Below, one piece after another: positions 1-8,238 of a DNA stretch of 64,000 nt. Source of the DNA: Pseudomonadota bacterium. Its GTDB lineage: Bacteria > Pseudomonadota > Gammaproteobacteria > Steroidobacterales > Steroidobacteraceae. The DNA lies in NCBI GenBank assembly GCA_023423935.1, contig JAFAEQ010000010.1, positions 226,896 through 290,895 on the forward strand, written 5' to 3'. The translations under genes and the position numbers were made by a program. Within the stretch, counting starts at the first letter, position 1, and each line of letters begins with the position of its first letter. The notes below the pieces were generated by a model. That model was not told the DNA's origin. It searched no databases and saw only the letters and a list, made by a program, of their open reading frames with translations.

Positions 1-178
1 CGGCAGCGGCGCCGCCTTTGCTCAATAACTTGCCCACTTCGGGCACTTCCACGAACACCAGGTCGCCCAGCGAGCCCTGCGCATGATCCGAAATGCCGAT
101 GGTGACGGTACCGTCGCTTTCGAGACGAGCCCATTCGTGCGATTCGAGATACTTCAGATTTTCTGGAATGGTGGACAT
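1..178 (-). CDS. gcvH: Glycine cleavage system H protein, 3' part outside window
   Basis: The first 59 codons are visible; the gene runs off the left edge. GcvH is the lipoyl carrier that shuttles the aminomethyl group between the P, T and L proteins of the glycine cleavage complex. The visible N-terminus ([20 protein letters not shown], then a [24 protein letters not shown] stretch) is characteristic. The lipoylated lysine lies beyond the edge, so function cannot be confirmed here. It follows gcvT on the same strand after an 80-bp spacer of GTGATG-like repeats and presumably shares the riboswitch-controlled transcript. Confidence 0.93.
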   Translation of the reverse strand, partial: MSTIPENLKYLESHEWARLESDGTVTIGISDHAQGSLGDLVFVEVPEVGKLLSKGGAAA

Positions 179-184
179 GTGAGT

Positions 185-240
185 TCCTGTGATTCAGTGA
201 TGTCGGTGATAGCAGTGATGGCAGTGATGACGTGATGCGG
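185..240. repeat. Degenerate GTGATG tandem repeat between gcvT and gcvH
   Basis: About six copies of a GTGATG/GTGATA core spaced 8-9 bp apart fill most of the gcvT-gcvH spacer. The same motif or its complement (CATCAC) recurs in other spacers of this window near 3.1, 44.1, 58.9, 62.4 and 63.9 kb. Only one arm is present here, with no obvious inverted partner. Function unknown. Confidence 0.7.
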
Positions 241-258
241 CGCCAGCTCTGGCACGGA

Positions 259-1341
259 TCAGATCAGGTTCTTACCGTTACGGACGAAGGGAAACTTGAC
301 GACTTTCGCCGACAGCAGCTTGCCGCGTATGTCGACGTGCACGCGATCGCCCGTCGCCGCCGGGACTCGCGCGAAGCCGATGGATCGCTCGAGTGTTGGC
401 GAGAACGTGCCGCTCGTGAGCTCGCCTTCGCCTGCACCGTCGGCCACGACTTTCTGGTGTCCGCGCAATACGCCGCGCTCTTCGAGTACGAGACCGACCA
501 GCTTGCGAGGCACACCCTGTTTGCGCTGCGCCTCGAGCGCTGCGCGGCCAACGAAGTGACGATCTGCCGGGTCGAATGCAACGGTCCAGGTCAGTCCTGA
601 CTCGAGTGGCGACACGTTCTCGTCCATGTCGTTGCCGTAGAGATTCATGCCCGCTTCGAGACGCAAAGTATCGCGCGCGCCCAGACCGCACTGGACGACA
701 CCCGCATCGAGAAGCTTCTTCCAGAAATCAGCCGCCTCGGCCACGGGAAGCATGATTTCCCAGCCGTCCTCGCCGGTATACCCGGTGCGGGCAATGAAGT
801 AGGGACCGAGCTGGCGACCCGAGAAGGGTTTGAGCTCGAGCGCCGCAGGTGCGTGCTCGGGGATCAACGTTGCAGCCTTCTGGCGTGCATTCGGCCCTTG
901 CACGGCAATCATCGCGAGATCCGTCCGCGGCTTGATGTCGACGCCGAAGTCCCCGACGTGCTGCCTGAGCCAGGCGATGTCTTTGTCACGCGTGCCTGCG
1001 TTCACGACGACACGAAACCACTGTTCATCCAGAAAATAGACGATGAGATCGTCCACGACGCCGCCGCGCTCGTTCAGCATGCAGCTATAGAGCGCCTTGC
1101 CCGGTTCTTTGAGCTTCGCCACGTCGTTGGCAAGCAGATGGCGCAGATAGTCGCGGACGCGCGCGCCGGTGATGTCGGCAATCAGCATGTGAGAGACATC
1201 GAACATGCCGGCGTCGCGTCGCACTGCATGGTGCTCTTCGATCTGCGAGCCGTAATTGACGGGCATGTCCCAGCCGCCGAAGTCCACCATCCTGGCACCG
1301 GCTGCAACGTGAGTATCGTAAAGAGGCGTTTTGAGGCCCAT
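259..1341 (-). CDS. gcvT: Glycine cleavage system aminomethyltransferase (T protein)
   Basis: 360 aa, the usual length. It transfers the methylene group from the H-protein-bound intermediate to tetrahydrofolate and releases ammonia. Visible family features are the N-terminal [20 protein letters not shown] block, GMFDVSHM (residues 45-52), the [13 protein letters not shown] segment (90-102) carrying the conserved catalytic-site aspartates, [12 protein letters not shown] (185-196) and [16 protein letters not shown] (221-236). The start is the ATG at 1341, directly downstream of a glycine riboswitch, and gcvH follows. Expression is therefore expected to respond to glycine. Confidence 0.97.
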   Translation of the reverse strand: MGLKTPLYDTHVAAGARMVDFGGWDMPVNYGSQIEEHHAVRRDAGMFDVSHMLIADITGARVRDYLRHLLANDVAKLKEPGKALYSCMLNERGGVVDDLIVYFLDEQWFRVVVNAGTRDKDIAWLRQHVGDFGVDIKPRTDLAMIAVQGPNARQKAATLIPEHAPAALELKPFSGRQLGPYFIARTGYTGEDGWEIMLPVAEAADFWKKLLDAGVVQCGLGARDTLRLEAGMNLYGNDMDENVSPLESGLTWTVAFDPADRHFVGRAALEAQRKQGVPRKLVGLVLEERGVLRGHQKVVADGAGEGELTSGTFSPTLERSIGFARVPAATGDRVHVDIRGKLLSAKVVKFPFVRNGKNLI

Positions 1342-1419
1342 GGCTCCAGCTCCGCATTGGTCACGAATGGCAACGGAAGTCTGCCTCGAACGTCGCTGAA
1401 TGCGACGAGCGATGCGCGA

Positions 1420-1545
1420 TCTCCGCCCCTCTGTCCTGTGACCTGAGAGATCCGGCGCATGCTGCCCCGCGACAACGCGCCTCTCCCCTTCGGTGAGCCT
1501 TCGATGTCCGCTGTCGCGAAACCTTCTACGGCTACTCTCCAGAGC
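1420..1545 (-). promoter_or_regulatory. Glycine riboswitch upstream of gcvT
   Basis: Read on the minus strand, the leader has a GGAGAG element (complement near 1534-1540), an ACCGAAGG element, and the diagnostic 3' core ATCTCTCAGG followed by CACAGGACAGAGG (complement at 1428-1453). These are the conserved blocks of a glycine aptamer. Spacing fits one aptamer of about 125 nt; a tandem second aptamer is not evident. It lies about 80 nt before the gcvT start, where glycine-activated gcv switches are typically found. Confidence 0.85.
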
Positions 1546-1738
1546 CCGTCGAGCAACGACTCCGGTTGAGTCGTCACAAGGGCGCGCCGTTCGTGTGCCT
1601 GAGCGTTTCCGGGCGGTTGCGCCTTCGGCGGCGAGATCAGGCTTGTCGCCTGTGTCGCTCTCTCCGGCCGCGCCTTGCGATGGGTGCGCGTATGGTAGCC
1701 GAGGCTTTGGAGCGGTGCCCGGATATTTCCTGGCCTCA

Positions 1739-1770
1739 TTGCATACGATCGCTGTTGCATACGATCGCTT
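1739..1770. repeat. Tandem 16-bp direct repeat in the gcvT/ispG divergent region
   Basis: Two adjacent copies of TTGCATACGATCGCTK (1739-1754 and 1755-1770) sit between the divergent gcvT leader and ispG. Each contains the palindrome CGATCG. On the minus strand each copy carries a TATGCA(A) string that could serve as a -10 for gcvT. The arrangement fits a duplicated operator or promoter element. The rest of 1546-1855 shows no gene. Confidence 0.5.
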
Positions 1771-1855
1771 CGTTCCGTCGTGTGGGCGTTTGCGCGAGTC
1801 GCGTGGTGCGCTGGGTTACAATCGCGCTCCTTTTTTCGACCGGTCGATTTCATCC

Positions 1856-3070
1856 GTGACGCGTCGTTCTTCCATTCCTGTTCGCATCGGCTCCGTAACC
1901 GTCGGGGGCAACGCGCCCATCGTCGTGCAATCCATGACGAACACGGACACCGCCGACATCGAATCCACTGTCTCGCAGGTGCGCGATCTTGCCCGCGCTG
2001 GATCGGAGCTCGTCCGCGTGACCGTGAACACCGATGAAGCGGCTGCTGCTGTCCCCCACATCCGCGATCGACTCGCCCAGATGGGCGTCTTCGTACCGAT
2101 CGTAGGGGACTTTCATTTCAATGGTCACAAACTGCTCAAGGCACATCCGGCGTGTGCCGAAGCACTCGCCAAGTACCGAATCAATCCAGGCAACGTGGGA
2201 CGCGGCAGCAAGCGCGATCCGCAGTTCGCCGAAATGATCGAAGTCGCCTGCCGCAACGACAAGCCGGTACGCATCGGCGTGAACTGGGGCAGCCTCGATC
2301 AGGATCTGCTCACGCGACTGATGGACGAAAATTCGAGAAGTGCCGAACCGATGGATGCGCGCGATGTCACGCGCGAAGCGCTGGTGGTGTCTGCTCTCGA
2401 CTCGGCGCAACGTGCCGTAGAGCTGGGACTGCCGCAGAACAGGATCGTGATCTCCTGCAAAGTCAGCGGGGTCCAGGATCTGATCTCGGTGTATCGCAAT
2501 CTCGCACGTCGCTGCGACTACGCGCTGCACCTGGGACTGACAGAAGCCGGCATGGGCTCCAAGGGCATCGTGGCTTCGACGGCCGGCATGAGCGTGCTCT
2601 TGCAGGAAGGCATCGGCGATACGATCCGCGTCTCGCTGACGCCCGAGCCGGGCGGCGATCGCACTCAGGAAGTCATCGTCGCGCAGGAAATCCTGCAGAC
2701 CATGGGGCTGCGCTCATTCATGCCGATGGTCGTCGCCTGTCCCGGCTGCGGACGCACGACCTCGACGTACTTTCAGGAGCTCGCACAGAAGATTCAGACG
2801 CATCTGCGACATCAGATGCCGCAGTGGCGCAAGCAGTATTCAGGCGTCGAAGAGATGACCGTCGCGGTGATGGGCTGCGTCGTCAACGGCCCGGGCGAAA
2901 GCAAGCATGCCAACATTGGCATCAGCCTGCCCGGCACCGGCGAGCGCCCCGTGGCACCCGTCTATATCGACGGTCAGAAAGGCCCGACGCTCAAGGGCGA
3001 TCACATCGCCGAGGAATTCCAGGCACTGGTGGAAGATTACGTTTCGCGCACTTACGCGCCCAGGCAGTGA
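1856..3070 (+). CDS. ispG: (E)-4-hydroxy-3-methylbut-2-enyl-diphosphate synthase
   Basis: 404 aa from the proposed GTG at 1856. The frame stays open to 1493, but that stretch overlaps the gcvT leader and has no GcpE homology. IspG converts 2-C-methylerythritol cyclodiphosphate to HMBPP in the MEP isoprenoid pathway using a 4Fe-4S cluster. The ligands are visible: Cys295 and Cys298 in CPGCGR, Cys341 in GCVVNGPGE, and Glu348. Other blocks are [19 protein letters not shown] and [11 protein letters not shown]. No Shine-Dalgarno precedes the GTG. A TACAAT string at 1817-1822 could be a -10, giving a short leader. Confident in identity, less in the start. Confidence 0.95.
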   Translation: MTRRSSIPVRIGSVTVGGNAPIVVQSMTNTDTADIESTVSQVRDLARAGSELVRVTVNTDEAAAAVPHIRDRLAQMGVFVPIVGDFHFNGHKLLKAHPACAEALAKYRINPGNVGRGSKRDPQFAEMIEVACRNDKPVRIGVNWGSLDQDLLTRLMDENSRSAEPMDARDVTREALVVSALDSAQRAVELGLPQNRIVISCKVSGVQDLISVYRNLARRCDYALHLGLTEAGMGSKGIVASTAGMSVLLQEGIGDTIRVSLTPEPGGDRTQEVIVAQEILQTMGLRSFMPMVVACPGCGRTTSTYFQELAQKIQTHLRHQMPQWRKQYSGVEEMTVAVMGCVVNGPGESKHANIGISLPGTGERPVAPVYIDGQKGPTLKGDHIAEEFQALVEDYVSRTYAPRQ

Positions 3071-3190
3071 TCACGGTGAGGAAGGCGATGAGGTGACAAC
3101 GGTCTGAGCAGGCGAAATCGAAATCAACATAGCGCCACGCAGACCATCACTGGCATCACCATCATCACTTGCATCGCTGCATCACTTGTT
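3067..3190. repeat. ispG-phhB spacer with opposing GGTGA/ATCACT repeat arms
   Basis: A left arm of GGTGAGG/GGCGATGAGG-like units begins at the ispG stop codon (about 3067-3096). A right arm of CATCACTGG/CATCACCAT/CATCACTTG units spans about 3145-3187. The arms are roughly complementary, so the transcript could form an imperfect hairpin. Same repeat family as near 44.1 and 58.9 kb. Confidence 0.65.
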
Positions 3191-3203
3191 GATGGAGACA
3201 ATC

Positions 3204-3542
3204 GTGACTGAACTGACAACAAAAAAATGCGTTCCCTGCGAAGGGGGGATCGATCCGCTCAACCGCGAACAGGCGGAAGCGCTGATGAAGCAACTGCAAC
3301 CCGAATGGAAGCTCTCCGACGACGCGACGAGCCTGCATCGCGAATGGAAGTTCAGAAACTTCTATCACACGATGAGCTTCGTGAACGCGGTGGCGCATAT
3401 CGCCAATGCCGAGGATCATCATCCCGACCTGGAGGTGGGCTGGGGCTATTGCAGGATGAAATACTCGACACACGCCATCAATGGCTTGTCCGAGAACGAC
3501 TTCATCTGCGCGGCAAAGGTGGACGCTCTGCCGCGACAGTGA
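3204..3542 (+). CDS. phhB: Pterin-4a-carbinolamine dehydratase
   Basis: 112 aa from GTG 3204, chosen because GGAG at 3194-3197 lies 6 nt upstream; in-frame TTG/ATG codons at 3186-3194 would add a few residues. The enzyme dehydrates 4a-hydroxytetrahydrobiopterin, recycling the cofactor of phenylalanine hydroxylase. The signature is EDHHPDLEV (His72/His73), then THAINGLSENDF with His90; these are the active-site histidines of the family. Phenylalanine hydroxylase itself is not in the window. Confidence 0.93.
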   Translation: MTELTTKKCVPCEGGIDPLNREQAEALMKQLQPEWKLSDDATSLHREWKFRNFYHTMSFVNAVAHIANAEDHHPDLEVGWGYCRMKYSTHAINGLSENDFICAAKVDALPRQ

Positions 3543-3552
3543 ACGAACCGGA

Positions 3553-3816
3553 TTAGAGGCGGAACAACACGCCTAACGTGATGACGTCGATGTCCGCGCG
3601 CCCCGCCTCGGTCACGTCGCCCACGTTGTCGGCCCGCTGAAAATCCAGCCTGAGCGCCCAGTGCGAACCCCAATCGAACTGGGCGCCAGCTCCCCAGATG
3701 AAATTCTGCGAGCCGAAGGAAATATCGTCCGAGAAGTTCTGGAAGGATGTTCTGGCCTTCATCCTTGCGAACAAGACACCCGCCCGAGTTCCCTGGCCGC
3801 AATCCTCGCCGAAGCA
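3553..3816 (-). pseudogene. C-terminal remnant of an outer-membrane beta-barrel protein
   Basis: The frame is open from just after the stop of the upstream ATP-grasp gene to a stop at 3553-3555. The translation ends in alternating strands, WGAGAQFDWGSHWALRLDF and ADIDVITLGVLFRL, the typical C-terminus of an OmpA/opacity-type eight-stranded barrel with a terminal aromatic/hydrophobic girdle. Only about the last two or three strands remain, with no signal peptide and no good start (first usable codon a TTG at 3774). I read it as a truncated relic. Remodelling of the locus next to the ATP-grasp gene is an inference. Confidence 0.6.
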
Positions 3817-4806
3817 CTATGCAGCGGCGATCTGTATCCGAGCCGGCTCGACCATAGGTCCGACCGGATGTTTGAATTCCTGTTTCGAGAACTCGATTCT
3901 CTCAGCGGATCTTGCCGAGAAGTCCGCTCGCTGTTCACAGATCTGCAATCGTCTGAGCAGGCCCTGCTGATTGGCGATCTGAATGGCCAGACCCGGACGA
4001 GCGTTGAGCTCCAGCACCAGCGGTCCACGATCGCGATCGAGCACGATATCGACACCGATGTAGCCAAGTCCGGTGAGCTCGTAGCAGCGCGATGAGATGT
4101 CGAGGATCGTGTCCCAGTCGGGGACCTGCACGCCGGCGATCGGATTGCCGGTGTCGGGGTGATGGGTGATCACTTCGGTACCGAGCACGCCATCGAGTGT
4201 GGCGCCGCTCGCGAGATCAATCCCTGCCCCTACCGCGCCCTGATGCAGATTCGCCTTGCCGCTGGAGATGCGGGTAGGCAGGCGCACCATCGCCATGACC
4301 GGGTAGCCGCGAAATACGATCACGCGCACGTCGGGTACACCCTGGAAGCTGATGCGCTCGAACAGCGCCGAGAAGCGCACCATGTATTCGACGATCACGC
4401 AGTCCGGAACGCCGCCGAGACTGAACTGGCCGTTGATCGTGTTGGACAGATGATGCGCCAGGTAGTCGGGCTCCAGCAGAGCCCCGCTGATCGTGCGAAA
4501 GCGCCCTGCACTGCGGCCCGAGATCACGATGATCCCATCACCGGCGCTGCCATGCGCAGGTTTGATCGCAAACTCGGAATGGTCTTTTACGATCTCGGGC
4601 AAGCGGCGAATGTCGTGCTGGGTCTCGATCACGCCATAGAGATCCGGCACTGCGATGCCTGCGCGCAACGCCAGTCGCTTGGTCTGCAGCTTGTCATCGA
4701 CCAGCGGATATCGGCTTCGGGGATTGAACCGCAGGATGTAATCGCCATTGCGGCGATTGAGCCCGAGCACGCCCTCTTCACGCAATTTGCGGTAGCGGTT
4801 GAACAT
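3817..4806 (-). CDS. Alpha-L-glutamate ligase-like ATP-grasp protein (RimK-related)
   Basis: 329 aa. It contains the ATP-grasp core of the RimK-related family (TIGR02291 type): VDDKLQTKRLALRAGIAVP, FAIKPAHGSAGDGIIVI for ATP binding, and a C-terminal GYIGVDIVLDRDRGPLVLELNARPG block with Mg-binding Glu and Asn. Such enzymes ligate amino acids, often glutamate, to a peptide or small molecule; the substrate here is unknown. It starts 17 bp after the end of the 7TM inactive-transglutaminase gene, and the two are commonly neighbours, so they are probably one functional unit. A stop codon lies two codons before the ATG, fixing the earliest possible start. Confidence 0.88.
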   Translation of the reverse strand: MFNRYRKLREEGVLGLNRRNGDYILRFNPRSRYPLVDDKLQTKRLALRAGIAVPDLYGVIETQHDIRRLPEIVKDHSEFAIKPAHGSAGDGIIVISGRSAGRFRTISGALLEPDYLAHHLSNTINGQFSLGGVPDCVIVEYMVRFSALFERISFQGVPDVRVIVFRGYPVMAMVRLPTRISSGKANLHQGAVGAGIDLASGATLDGVLGTEVITHHPDTGNPIAGVQVPDWDTILDISSRCYELTGLGYIGVDIVLDRDRGPLVLELNARPGLAIQIANQQGLLRRLQICEQRADFSARSAERIEFSKQEFKHPVGPMVEPARIQIAAA

Positions 4807-4823
4807 CCCTCAGTGCGTCCGGC

Positions 4824-6362
4824 TCAGGCTTCCACTTTCGGGGCTTCCGCCTGAAAGGCGCGGAAGCGTCGCAGCTCGAGCAGGCGATAGCCGGTATAGC
4901 GACCGACCAGCAGGGCCGCCGCGACCACCAGCAGGAGCAACTCCGGGAACACGAAAATCAGGTGCTCGAGCCAGGCAATTTCCATGATCAGATATGCGAC
5001 CGCCGCCACGAGCAGACTGCCCACGCCTTCCTGAATCGCCTCAGATGCGCCGCGCTCCTCCCACACGATCGACATGCGTTCGATCGTCATCGAGATGATG
5101 ACCATCGGAAACAACGCGATCGACAGCCCCGGCTGCAATCCCAACCGATGACTCAGGATGCTGATCGCCGCCATCAGCAGCACGACGACCGTCAGTACGC
5201 AGGTCAGTCGCGGCACGAGCAGCAGTCTGAGCTTCTCGAGATAGAAGCGGATCAAAAGCCCCAGCGAAACGATGATCGCGAACAGCACCACGCCCCACAG
5301 CAGACGCGTTTCTCGAAACGCGAGTGCGACCAGCACCGGCATGAAGGTTCCGAAGGTTTTCACGCCGATGAAATTCCGCAGGACCATGATGACCAGGGCA
5401 CCGACGGGAATCATCAGCAGCACGCTATAGACAGCCTGGGTCGCGATCGGCAGCTGGAACAGGGAGAACTCGGCCGAATGCGAGCCGCTGCGTTCTGCCC
5501 GATTCTCCGCGACCACCATCGAGCTGAGCAGACTCTGCTGCACGGCAAGCGTGACATCGAGGTTCGATCCGCCTTCGATTGCGGCGATAGGCTCATCTCC
5601 GCGCCACCAGATCAGGAAATCCTGCGGCAGTCCCTGCTGCAAGGTTTCGATATTGAAGTAGAGCCATTGCACGCCGTCATGTACTTCGAGCAGCACCTGC
5701 GGCTGTACCGGCCCCGATCGTTCTCGCAGTGTCACGCCGTGCGCGATACGCGCTGGAATCTGCGCGCCTGCCAGCAGTACGGTCGCAAGGTGAGCACGAT
5801 CGGACACAGAGGCTGTACGGTCGAGAAACACGCGAATGTACTGATCGTTCTGACCCTGCCCGATCCGGCGCAGCAGTTCGGTCGTGAAGCTCGCCACGTC
5901 GGCCGACTGACGCCGCACGTCCGCCGTCAGACCTTCCATGGCGATACGCGAGGGCTCGTCGAGTTTCGGCGGTTCGGGAAATGGCGGCGTGGTGTCCTCC
6001 GCGCGCCGCGTCTCGTCGCGATAGATCGAAGCGCGGTAATAGACGGTCTGCGATCCCTGCGCCTCACGAACGGCCCATTGCGCCTCGCGTCCCGCGGGCG
6101 CCGGGCGGGTCGTGACGCCGAATCCGCGCGAGATGAAATTCTCGTTCATGAGCGCATAGCCCGGCGTGAGAGCTGGAACGCGCAGCGTCGCTTTCACAGC
6201 CGCGGGCCCTGGATCGAACGAGACAGCGGCCTCGATGGTCCAGATTTCCGCCTGGCTGTTGGGTGCAACAGGAAAACCGAGAACCTTCGCCTTGTACGCG
6301 AACAGGGAAAGGGCCAGTGCGCAAAGCACCAGTGCGAGGATGAGCGTGTGACGATTCGTCAT
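4824..6362 (-). CDS. Inactive transglutaminase fused to seven transmembrane helices
   Basis: 512 aa. An N-terminal membrane anchor (LILALVLCALALSLFAY) is followed by an extracytoplasmic transglutaminase-like domain (about 40-270) with no recognisable Cys-His-Asp triad. The C-terminal half has several hydrophobic helices (AVYSVLLMIPVGALVIMVL, LLWGVVLFAIIVSLGLLI, LLLLVVAAALLVG). This matches the Pfam pair for inactive transglutaminases with 7TM. It precedes the RimK-like ligase on the same strand. Ligase plus 7TM protein is a known but functionally uncharacterised cassette, probably peptide tailoring coupled to membrane sensing. The aspartic/zinc peptidase-like gene that often accompanies it is not adjacent. 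Confidence 0.9.
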   Translation of the reverse strand: MTNRHTLILALVLCALALSLFAYKAKVLGFPVAPNSQAEIWTIEAAVSFDPGPAAVKATLRVPALTPGYALMNENFISRGFGVTTRPAPAGREAQWAVREAQGSQTVYYRASIYRDETRRAEDTTPPFPEPPKLDEPSRIAMEGLTADVRRQSADVASFTTELLRRIGQGQNDQYIRVFLDRTASVSDRAHLATVLLAGAQIPARIAHGVTLRERSGPVQPQVLLEVHDGVQWLYFNIETLQQGLPQDFLIWWRGDEPIAAIEGGSNLDVTLAVQQSLLSSMVVAENRAERSGSHSAEFSLFQLPIATQAVYSVLLMIPVGALVIMVLRNFIGVKTFGTFMPVLVALAFRETRLLWGVVLFAIIVSLGLLIRFYLEKLRLLLVPRLTCVLTVVVLLMAAISILSHRLGLQPGLSIALFPMVIISMTIERMSIVWEERGASEAIQEGVGSLLVAAVAYLIMEIAWLEHLIFVFPELLLLVVAAALLVGRYTGYRLLELRRFRAFQAEAPKVEA

Positions 6363-6513
6363 TCAGCCGTGATCGTGCACGTTCGGCGCGGCGGAATGAA
6401 CCGCATCGTGGGTGACTAAAGTCATGAAATGCCAGCCCCGCGCAGCGAGAAGGCTGGCGGTTGGCGCGAGAGCGTAACGGGTTTGCACCCGCGCCTCAAA
6501 CATGCGGTATGAC

Positions 6514-8211
6514 TTATTTCAGCAACCTCGCCGCATCCTCAATGCTCGAGTCGACGATGTGATCGAGCGGCATCAGGGCGAAACGCCTCGCGGCGATCAA
6601 GGTACCCGCATCGTTCTTCGTATCGAGCTCCCACTGAGCCTGCTCGACCAGCAGCATCTGCTGCCATGCGCGTGCGATGGTGAATGCGACCCGGCGTGCG
6701 CCGGCCTGCAATTCCGCCGCCTGAGTATGTTCGGGCAACCATCTGCGGATCGACGCCAAAGCATCGATGGACTTTTGGGCGAGCCCTCGCAGATCCGAAT
6801 GCGTGAGTGCCTCCATGCCCTGCGCGAAACGTCGCTCGAGCGGCGCCAGACCGTGACTCAAGCCCCCTCTCAAGACTGCATCGAGCGACAGAACGTTGGT
6901 GGTGCCCTCCCAGATCGGCAGCACTTGCGTATCGCGCAGCAGAACCGGCAAGCCCGTGTCTTCGACGTAACCGGCGCCGCCGAAGGCCTCGATGGCCTCG
7001 CTCACGACCGCCACGGCCTGCTTGGCTGTCGCAAGTTTGGCTATCGGCGTCAGAAGCCGTAGCAGCGCGCGCTCATCCTCCTTCGCCTCGTTCTGCTCCA
7101 GACGACCCAGCATCGCGACCAGTTCGAAGGCCATCAGGAAAGCACCGCGAGTCTCCGCTTCCAGGCCGGCCAGCGTGTCGATGTGCAGGGGCTGATTGAT
7201 CAGCTTCGCACCGAAGGCCTCACGCTCGCGGGCATAGGCTTTGGCGAGCTCGACTGCGCGACGCATGAAAGCCGCCGAGGTCACGGCGTTCCAGGTGCGA
7301 GTCACCACGAGCATGGGCTCGATATGCCCGGTGCCATTGCGTGTATCGCCCACCAGCTCGGCAACCGCTCCGTCGAGCACGAGTTCCGCCGTCGGCACTT
7401 TGCGCGTGCCGAGTTTGTCCTTGAGCCGCTCGATGCGAATACGGTTGAGTGCGCCATTCGGCTCATGAGTTTCGACATAGAACATCGCGAGTCCACTGCC
7501 GCCGGGACCGTTACCCTCCGGACGCGCAAGCGCGAGCGCCATCTGCGAGGTGATCGCAGAGGTAAACCATTTCTTGCCATACAGACGCCAGCGATCGCCT
7601 TCGAGCACGGCACGCGTGAGCGAGCGACCCACATCGGAACCGCCTGTGGCCTCGGTCATCCATTGACCGCTCGTCCAGAATCGAGCGGGATCCCGACTCG
7701 TGAGATGCGGCAACGCTCGCGCTATCAGCTGCGTGTTGCCCGCGACCTTCAATGTCCGGGCTGCGCCGTCGGTCATCGCGAGCGGACAGGTGTAAACGTC
7801 GGATGAAGGATGGAACAGGTACGCGAGCGCGAACTGATGAATACGCGAGTAGCGACCCGACTTCGCTTCGTAAGGGATCGCGATCAAGCCGTGCCGAGCC
7901 GCAATCTCCTCGCAGCGCTTCCACAGCGGCGTGACCTCGATGCAGTCCACACGATTGCCCCATGCATCCCATTGCGTGAGCTTCGGTTCATTCAACCGAT
8001 CTTCGAGTTGGAATCTGTACAGCTCGCCGCCAGCCAGTTCGCCCATGTGTTCCAGCTCTGGCTCGATTGCGGTGAGAAGCTCCGAAGGCAGCGTGCGCTG
8101 CAGCCATGATCGGAGAAACGCATCGGAGCGGTACTGATTGGCGAGTCGCGGCGGCGACTGGACGAACACCTCGGGCAGACCGGATCGACCGTGGGCATCG
8201 GCATCGCTCAT
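6514..8211 (-). CDS. Acyl-CoA dehydrogenase family protein (AidB-like architecture)
   Basis: 565 aa, longer than the roughly 385 aa of short- and medium-chain dehydrogenases and close to AidB-type proteins. It has the FAD-contacting GQWMTEATGGSDVG loop, KWFTSAITSQMAL, RLKDKLGTRKVPTAEL, and the C-terminal AIEAFGGAGYVEDTGLPVLL segment followed by LPIWEGTTNVLSLD. The last block carries the residues that position acyl-CoA and flavin in the family. Substrate cannot be told from sequence; DNA-repair-associated AidB or branched/long-chain acyl-CoA are options. It follows cfa after 27 bp, suggesting a shared transcript. Confidence 0.88.
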   Translation of the reverse strand: MSDADAHGRSGLPEVFVQSPPRLANQYRSDAFLRSWLQRTLPSELLTAIEPELEHMGELAGGELYRFQLEDRLNEPKLTQWDAWGNRVDCIEVTPLWKRCEEIAARHGLIAIPYEAKSGRYSRIHQFALAYLFHPSSDVYTCPLAMTDGAARTLKVAGNTQLIARALPHLTSRDPARFWTSGQWMTEATGGSDVGRSLTRAVLEGDRWRLYGKKWFTSAITSQMALALARPEGNGPGGSGLAMFYVETHEPNGALNRIRIERLKDKLGTRKVPTAELVLDGAVAELVGDTRNGTGHIEPMLVVTRTWNAVTSAAFMRRAVELAKAYAREREAFGAKLINQPLHIDTLAGLEAETRGAFLMAFELVAMLGRLEQNEAKEDERALLRLLTPIAKLATAKQAVAVVSEAIEAFGGAGYVEDTGLPVLLRDTQVLPIWEGTTNVLSLDAVLRGGLSHGLAPLERRFAQGMEALTHSDLRGLAQKSIDALASIRRWLPEHTQAAELQAGARRVAFTIARAWQQMLLVEQAQWELDTKNDAGTLIAARRFALMPLDHIVDSSIEDAARLLK

Positions 8212-8238
8212 GAGCTGCTCCTGATCGCACCCGATCTG

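Noticed and set aside
1342..1560. Tandem glycine aptamers
   Set aside because: Only one set of the conserved core blocks is visible; the remaining leader is too short for a second complete aptamer.
1493..1855. N-terminal extension of IspG
   Set aside because: The upstream part overlaps the gcvT leader and riboswitch, has no homology to GcpE, and would make the protein 525 aa.
4962..6419. A 485-aa plus-strand protein
   Set aside because: Antisense to the inactive transglutaminase-7TM gene, with shadow composition and no motif.
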